DNA from: Chloroflexota bacterium
Lineage (GTDB): Bacteria > Chloroflexota > Limnocylindria > Limnocylindrales > CSP1-4
DNA: 16,736 nt
Direction of reading: 5' to 3'
Assembly (NCBI GenBank): GCA_013694835.1
Contig: JACDBP010000056.1
Location: forward strand, 1 to 16,736
Of the stretch, positions 12,436-16,736 are shown piece after piece. Each line of letters starts with the position of its first letter. Position 1 is the first letter of the stretch. The notes under the pieces were generated by a model. That model was not told where the DNA came from. It searched no databases and was given only the letters and a program-made list of their open reading frames with translations. A program made the translations under genes and the position numbers.

Positions 12436-14434
12436 CAGACGGGGCCGTCCCGGCGCGATCGGTCAGGGCTCCGGCTGGTGCTCGCCCGATGGCCCGTGGA
12501 AGGAAGACCGTGAAGCGACTGCCGCCGCCGGCGCCAGACTCGAGCTCGATCCGGCCTCCGTGGCCCTCGACAAGCTGGCGCGTGAGCGCAAGTCCCAGCC
12601 CGGTGCCTTCCTGGCGGGGGGCGTCGGGCCGAGAGCTCTGCTCGAACGGCTCGAAGATCCGTCGCTGATCCTCCGGTGCGACGCCCGGACCGCTGTCCTC
12701 GACGGTCAGCTGGACCTCCCCATCCAGTTCCGCCAGCGTCACCTGGACGCGGCCACCGGACGGCGTGAACTTGATGGCGTTGGAGAGCAGGTTGAAGACG
12801 ACCTGGCGGACGCGCGACGCATCGGCCTCGATCGACATCCCCGTCGGCTCGGGGATGTCGAGAACGATGCGCTTGCGTGCTGCGATCGGCCGTATCGTCG
12901 TTGCGGTCCGGTGGACGAGCCCGGAGATGTCGAAGGCCTGGTACTGCAGGTCCAGCTTGCCGGCCTCGACCTTCGCGAGGTCGAGCACGTTGTTGATCAG
13001 CTCGAGCAGATGCAGCCCGGCGCCGTGGATATGGCCGGCGAACTCGCGCACGTTCGGCGGGGCGGGTCGCAGGGGCGCCACCCCCTGCGGCTGGTCCGCG
13101 GGTCCGGTCAGCAACAGCTCGGAAAAGCCGATGATGGCGTGCAGCGGGGTCCGCAGCTCGTGGCTCATGGCGGCAAGAAAATCGCCCTTGGCCGCACTCG
13201 CGTGTTCCAACCCCGCGTTCGCCACCTGCAGCCGGGAGATCAGATCCGACCGTTCGCTCATGACGGCTTCGCGTTCCACGGCTCGGGCCGTGTGAGCGTT
13301 GAGCACATCGAGCAGCAGCAGATCGTCCTCTACGAACAGCGGGGTTCGCGCCATGAACAGCAGCAGGATCCCTTCGTTGGCGGCGTCCGTCGCGATGGGG
13401 ATGCTCCCCACCCGCCGCGAACCTGATGACCTGACGAGCGGCAGGACCGTGGGACCAGCGCTGTCCAACCGATGTCCGATCGCATCGAACGGCCCGATGC
13501 CACGCAGGTCGGCACCTTCGATCCGGCGGCCGATGGGTGATCCGCCACGCCAGTCGCCATCGGCGGCGACGATCTCGACGCCCGTCTCGTAGCTGCCGAC
13601 CCCGACGGCACTCGCCCTGGCACCGGTCACCTGGCGTGAAACGGCGGTCAGGCGATCCCAGAGCAGGGCCTGCTCCTCTGCGTGGGGATCCGTGACCAGA
13701 TCACGCAGGTAGTCGTAGGCCAGGTTTCGCTGCCACACGCGGCGGAGGAACCGCGACGGCACGAAGGCGAACAGGAACGCGACACCGGCCAGCAGCGCCA
13801 GCACCTGGCCCAGGATCGAGATGGTTGATGTCTCCAACGGCAACGGGGTACCAGCGAGTTGCGGCGACACGGCCGCCGAGGCGCCGGCGACGAGGATGGC
13901 TCCCCCGAACAGCACGGACCCCGCCGAGGCAAGGAACAGCCGGACGCGCGAGACCCCGGCCCGGCGCCGGCCCTCGTCCATGAAGTACAGCGCAGCGACG
14001 ACGTCCCCGAGCGTGAAGTAGGTGATCACCCCGAGCGTCATTGCCAGCGGCATGGTGGGAGCGCCGAGCACGGCGGTGAAGTAGAGGTAGCCCCCCGCAC
14101 TGGCCAGGAACAGCAGCAGGAACAACGTCAGCACCGGTGCTGTCCGCTCGCGGAAGTGGTGGATCAGGCGCAGGGTCAGGAGAGGCTGGGCGAGGAACAC
14201 CACGGTCGCGCTGATCGTGACCGACCGTGGCAGCGCCTCCCACAGTCCCATCTGCCGCCCGGCGTCGCTCACGAGCGGGATCGCCAGCACGATACCTACG
14301 GACGCAAAGACCAGGACGGTGTCGCGCGCGATCGGCGTGCGGTGACGGAGGTAGGCGAAGAGCGTGACGGCGACGAGCGCGAAGAATGCGACGTCGAGGG
14401 CGGCGGTCAGGAGTTGTGGCACAGGTCCGGTCAC
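12428..14434 (-). CDS. Membrane sensor histidine kinase with GAF-like domain
   Basis: The 668-aa product has an N-terminal block of about seven hydrophobic helices (residues about 8-28, 40-55, 70-92, 98-122, 128-150, 166-188, 205-226). These are followed by a GAF-like region (about 255-390), a short coiled link and the kinase core. The H-box is AAMSHELRTPLHAIIGFSEL (421-440) with H425 as phospho-acceptor; N-box VFNLLSNAIKF (546-556, N552), D-box VEDSGPG (578-584) and G-box EGTGLGLAL (609-617) complete the ATPase. It lacks an attached receiver; the next gene supplies one. The GTG at 14434 is the only plausible start after an in-frame TAA upstream. That GTG lies inside an 8-bp-arm inverted repeat. 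The input signal is unknown. Confidence 0.92.
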   Translation of the reverse strand: MTGPVPQLLTAALDVAFFALVAVTLFAYLRHRTPIARDTVLVFASVGIVLAIPLVSDAGRQMGLWEALPRSVTISATVVFLAQPLLTLRLIHHFRERTAPVLTLFLLLFLASAGGYLYFTAVLGAPTMPLAMTLGVITYFTLGDVVAALYFMDEGRRRAGVSRVRLFLASAGSVLFGGAILVAGASAAVSPQLAGTPLPLETSTISILGQVLALLAGVAFLFAFVPSRFLRRVWQRNLAYDYLRDLVTDPHAEEQALLWDRLTAVSRQVTGARASAVGVGSYETGVEIVAADGDWRGGSPIGRRIEGADLRGIGPFDAIGHRLDSAGPTVLPLVRSSGSRRVGSIPIATDAANEGILLLFMARTPLFVEDDLLLLDVLNAHTARAVEREAVMSERSDLISRLQVANAGLEHASAAKGDFLAAMSHELRTPLHAIIGFSELLLTGPADQPQGVAPLRPAPPNVREFAGHIHGAGLHLLELINNVLDLAKVEAGKLDLQYQAFDISGLVHRTATTIRPIAARKRIVLDIPEPTGMSIEADASRVRQVVFNLLSNAIKFTPSGGRVQVTLAELDGEVQLTVEDSGPGVAPEDQRRIFEPFEQSSRPDAPRQEGTGLGLALTRQLVEGHGGRIELESGAGGGSRFTVFLPRAIGRAPAGALTDRAGTAPSGE

Positions 14435-14458
14435 GGTACGAGACGCGCCACGTGACCG
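14428..14458 (-). promoter_or_regulatory. Inverted repeat covering the histidine kinase start codon
   Basis: Arms CGGTCACG (14428-14435) and CGTGACCG (14451-14458) are perfect 8-bp complements separated by 15 nt. On the coding (minus) strand the second arm contains the GTG start at 14434. In RNA this would make a stable stem that hides the start codon; in DNA it could be an operator. Confidence 0.5.
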
Positions 14459-14490
14459 TCCATACTCTGCCCGTTACAAACGGCGCTCCG

Positions 14491-14507
14491 ACCCCACGTA
14501 CAGGGGT
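14491..14507 (-). terminator. Weak hairpin downstream of the cystathionine gamma-synthase/lyase gene
   Basis: ACCCC (14491-14495) and GGGGT (14503-14507) pair across 7 nt, just 1 bp past the stop of the PLP enzyme gene. A second short inverted repeat CCGTT-ACA-AACGG lies at 14471-14483. Without a T-tract, termination is uncertain; read-through into the kinase gene 74 bp on is possible. Confidence 0.3.
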
Positions 14508-14508
14508 G

Positions 14509-15747
14509 TCAGGCCAGGTCGAGCGCCCGAACCACGTCCGCGACGAGGTCCCGCGGGTCCTCGATGCCGACCGAGAGGCGGACCAAGGCGGCTGGGACCT
14601 CGAGCGGGGATGCGGCGACGCTGGCGTGCGTCATCACCGCGGGCAGCTCGACCAGCGATTCGACCCCTCCGAGCGATTCGGCGAGGGCGAAGATGCGCGT
14701 CCCTTCGCAGAACCGGCGCGCCCGCTCCAGCGCGGAGCGGCCATCTCGCTCCGCCGGCACGAACGTGACCATGCCGCCCGGCAGGCTCATCTGCCGCGCA
14801 GCGATCGCTGCCTGGGGATGGGCATGGGGACCCTGCGCCAGGCCCGGATAGCGGACCTGGGCCACGTCATCGCGGGCCGCCAGCTGCTCGGCGACGAGCG
14901 TGGCGTTGGCGGAGTGGCGCTCCATGCGCAGCGACAGCGTCCGGATGCCGCGCAGAACGAGGAAGCAGTCGAACGGGCCTGGCACGCTGCCGATCGCGTT
15001 CTGGAGGAACAGCAGGCGCTCGTACAGGTCGTCGCGTGAGGTAGCGAGGACACCGTTCACGGTGTCGGAGTGCCCGGCGAGGTACTTCGTGGCGCTGTGG
15101 AAGACGATGTCCGCACCGAGCTCCAGCGGACGCTGGATGACCGGCGAGGCGAAGGTGTTGTCGACCACCAGGATCGGTCGTTCGCCACGCGCGCCGGAGT
15201 GACTTTCGAGCCTGCGCGCTACGGCCGCGACGTCGATCAGCTTCAGCAGCGGGTTCGACGGCGTCTCGAGCCAGACCAGGCGCGTCCTGTCGGTCAGCTC
15301 GGCGTCGAGCGCTGCGACCGGGTCGACCGAGAAGTCGCGGAAGCGGGCATCGACCCCGGTGTCACGCAGCACCCGCTCGAAGAGGCGGTACGTGCCGCCA
15401 TAGACGTCGTCGCTGACGAGTGCCTGCTCTCCGGGCAGCATCAGCCGGGCGATGGTGGCCGCGGTCGCCGAGCCGCTGGCGAACGCCAGCCCGTGGGATC
15501 CGCCCTCCAGCGCGGCGATCGACTCCTCGAGCCGCGCCCGCGTGGGGTTGCCGCTCCGAGCGTACTCCCACCCTCCCCGAGGCCGCCCCACGCCGTCTTG
15601 CGCGAATGTGCTCGTCTGGTAGATGGGGGGCGCGATCGCCCCGGTGGCAGGATCCGGATGGAGCCCGGCGTGAACGGTCAGCGTGCCCATCCGCCAATCG
15701 GGGTCGACCACGATGCGGTCGGCGGGCGCGGTCTCCTCATCGTGCAC
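14509..15747 (-). CDS. Cystathionine gamma-synthase/lyase (Cys/Met metabolism PLP enzyme)
   Basis: The 412-aa PLP enzyme belongs to the MetB/MetC/gamma-lyase family. Motifs are TLTVHAG (22-28), IYQTSTFAQ (42-50), YARSGNPTR (62-70), ASGSATAA (90-97), the cofactor Asp in VVDNTFASP (194-202) and PLP lysine K221 in HSATKYLAGHSD. GSVPGPFDCFLVLRGIRTLSL (253-273) and SLGGVESLVELPAVMTHAS are typical of gamma-synthase/gamma-lyase rather than O-acetylhomoserine sulfhydrylase. With the beta-synthase in this window a gamma-lyase role (cystathionine to cysteine) is attractive; synthase activity is equally possible. The longest form starts at GTG 15747; an ATG at 15690 (Met20, just before TLTVHAG) would match the usual family start. 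Neither start has a clear Shine-Dalgarno. Confidence 0.88.
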   Translation of the reverse strand: MHDEETAPADRIVVDPDWRMGTLTVHAGLHPDPATGAIAPPIYQTSTFAQDGVGRPRGGWEYARSGNPTRARLEESIAALEGGSHGLAFASGSATAATIARLMLPGEQALVSDDVYGGTYRLFERVLRDTGVDARFRDFSVDPVAALDAELTDRTRLVWLETPSNPLLKLIDVAAVARRLESHSGARGERPILVVDNTFASPVIQRPLELGADIVFHSATKYLAGHSDTVNGVLATSRDDLYERLLFLQNAIGSVPGPFDCFLVLRGIRTLSLRMERHSANATLVAEQLAARDDVAQVRYPGLAQGPHAHPQAAIAARQMSLPGGMVTFVPAERDGRSALERARRFCEGTRIFALAESLGGVESLVELPAVMTHASVAASPLEVPAALVRLSVGIEDPRDLVADVVRALDLA

Positions 15748-15825
15748 CGGGGGATGATGCCACGCGCCGGACCGCGGACCCGAACCGCGGCGAGCGTGGC
15801 CCGTCCCACCAAGCCGTCAGCGCCG

Positions 15826-16736
15826 TCAGTCGGTAGTCATCGGGCGCCCGATCGTCTCCTTCCAGCGCCCCTCCTCGACGAACCGCAGGAATGCCTCTTC
15901 GACGGGACCGAGACGCTTGTCGCGCGCATGGACGAGGTGCCATTGGCGTCGCAGTGGGAAGCCCACGATCGGCAGCTCAACCAGGTGACCGATCTGGATC
16001 TCCAGGGCCGTGGCATATCGCGACAGGATGGAGATGCCCAGATCGCGCGCGACGGCACGCTTGATCGCACCGTTGCTCGCCAGCTCCATGACGGGCCGGA
16101 TCGCGAGTCCTTCCGCGGCAAAAGCCTCCTCGGCCGTCTCGCGGGTCCCGGATCCCGGCTCCCGGATGATGAACGGCTCCTCGGCAAGGTCGGCAAGCGT
16201 GACGTGGCGCTGCCCGACAAGTCGATGGCGGGGCGACGCGATGGCGATCAGCTCATTGGCCAGGAAAGGCCGGGCGACGAGGGGAACCGCCGGATGGTCC
16301 CACCGGCGTCCGCTGACCACGAAGTCCGCTTCGTTGGCGACCAGCCGCCGATAGAGACCCTGACGGTTGTCCACCCCGAGACGCACCTCCACTGCCGGAT
16401 GCTCCTCCCGGAACGCTCCGAGCAGGTCGGGCAGGACGTAGATCCCGACGGTCGTATCGCCCGCGAGCCGGATCCTGCCGCGCTGGAGACCGCGCAGCTC
16501 GTCGAGCGCGGATCCCGCGATCTCGAACTCCGTGAGGATCCGCAGGGCGTGGTCGTGGAGGAGCTGTCCGGCCTGGGTGAGCTGTACCTTGCGGCCCACG
16601 ACCTCCAGGACGGGCGTGCCGACCGCCGACGAAAGCGCCTTCAACTGGTGCGAGATCGCGGGCTGGCTCAGGCCGAGCGCGTTACCCGCTCGCGAGAAGC
16701 CACCCTCCTTCACGAGCGGCGGGCGATGTATGCTGC
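15826..16736 (-). CDS. LysR-family transcriptional regulator, 5' end outside window
   Basis: The frame is open to the right edge. From GTG 16713 it would give 295 aa, but the first helix of the LysR DNA-binding domain is then missing, so the true start is probably beyond the window. Seen are the recognition region FSRAGNALGLSQPAISHQLK (6-25 from that GTG), LTQAG (45-49) ending the winged helix, and a periplasmic-binding-like effector domain from about residue 77 (RGRIRLAGDTTVGIYVLPDL). The style (TVGIYVLPDLLGAF, then EVRLGVDNRQ) resembles the CbbR/CysB-like LysR branch. It is 78 bp upstream of the PLP enzyme gene on the same strand and may be its regulator or unrelated; the effector is unknown. 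The codons just before the GTG read SIHRPPL, a poor fit to helix 1. Confidence 0.88.
   Translation of the reverse strand, partial: SIHRPPLVKEGGFSRAGNALGLSQPAISHQLKALSSAVGTPVLEVVGRKVQLTQAGQLLHDHALRILTEFEIAGSALDELRGLQRGRIRLAGDTTVGIYVLPDLLGAFREEHPAVEVRLGVDNRQGLYRRLVANEADFVVSGRRWDHPAVPLVARPFLANELIAIASPRHRLVGQRHVTLADLAEEPFIIREPGSGTRETAEEAFAAEGLAIRPVMELASNGAIKRAVARDLGISILSRYATALEIQIGHLVELPIVGFPLRRQWHLVHARDKRLGPVEEAFLRFVEEGRWKETIGRPMTTD

Noticed and set aside
12308..13426. 372-codon plus-strand frame within the histidine kinase
   Set aside because: Antisense to the conserved kinase core; no start signal or motif.

Overview
The window is a gene-dense, visibly GC-rich bacterial chromosome segment. 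It holds fifteen complete or partial protein genes and no tRNA, rRNA, CRISPR array or insertion sequence that I can see. The content is mostly housekeeping and metabolic: menaquinone methyltransferase, Lgt, ATP-type PEP carboxykinase, transsulfuration enzymes, an ECF sigma/anti-sigma pair and a two-component system. High GC, menaquinone, very short or absent 5' leaders with a TATACT/TANNNT box just before the start codon, and the style of the small membrane proteins suggest a Terrabacteria lineage, probably Chloroflexota and less likely Actinomycetota. This placement is inference; no marker gene for taxonomy is present.

Layout. (1) 1-1860, minus strand: an ornithine cyclodeaminase/mu-crystallin-family gene overlaps by ATGA a sarcosine-oxidase-like FAD amine oxidase that runs off the left edge. 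(2) 1924-5374, plus strand: a very tight five-gene run holding a ferritin-like/VIT1 fusion (MbfA-like iron exporter), a two-helix membrane protein, a cupin, an ECF sigma factor and its zinc-binding RskA-type anti-sigma factor. Gaps are 1 to 6 bp or the genes overlap. (3) 5429-6364: menaquinone methyltransferase with a long low-complexity N-terminal extension carrying a 24-bp tandem repeat; its 3' end overlaps a convergent small membrane-protein gene (6284-6736, minus). (4) 6779-7765: lgt, divergent from that small gene. (5) 7787-8353, minus: a stand-alone MOSC-domain protein, divergent from a cystathionine beta-synthase with a C-terminal Bateman module (8448-9863). (6) 9864-10121: the largest gap, with degenerate direct repeats and palindromes, leading into pckA (10122-11738) and an overlapping 79-aa two-helix protein. 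(7) 11977-14434, minus: a single-domain response regulator and a membrane histidine kinase with GAF-like sensor, 8 bp overlapped. (8) 14509-15747, minus: a cystathionine gamma-synthase/lyase, followed upstream by a LysR regulator cut by the right edge.

Functional links: cystathionine beta-synthase plus the gamma-synthase/lyase could make cysteine from homocysteine by reverse transsulfuration. The iron-exporter/cupin/sigma/anti-sigma cluster looks like a self-contained metal or redox stress module and is the most interesting unit here. The sigma/anti-sigma and kinase/regulator pairs are each organised for translational coupling.
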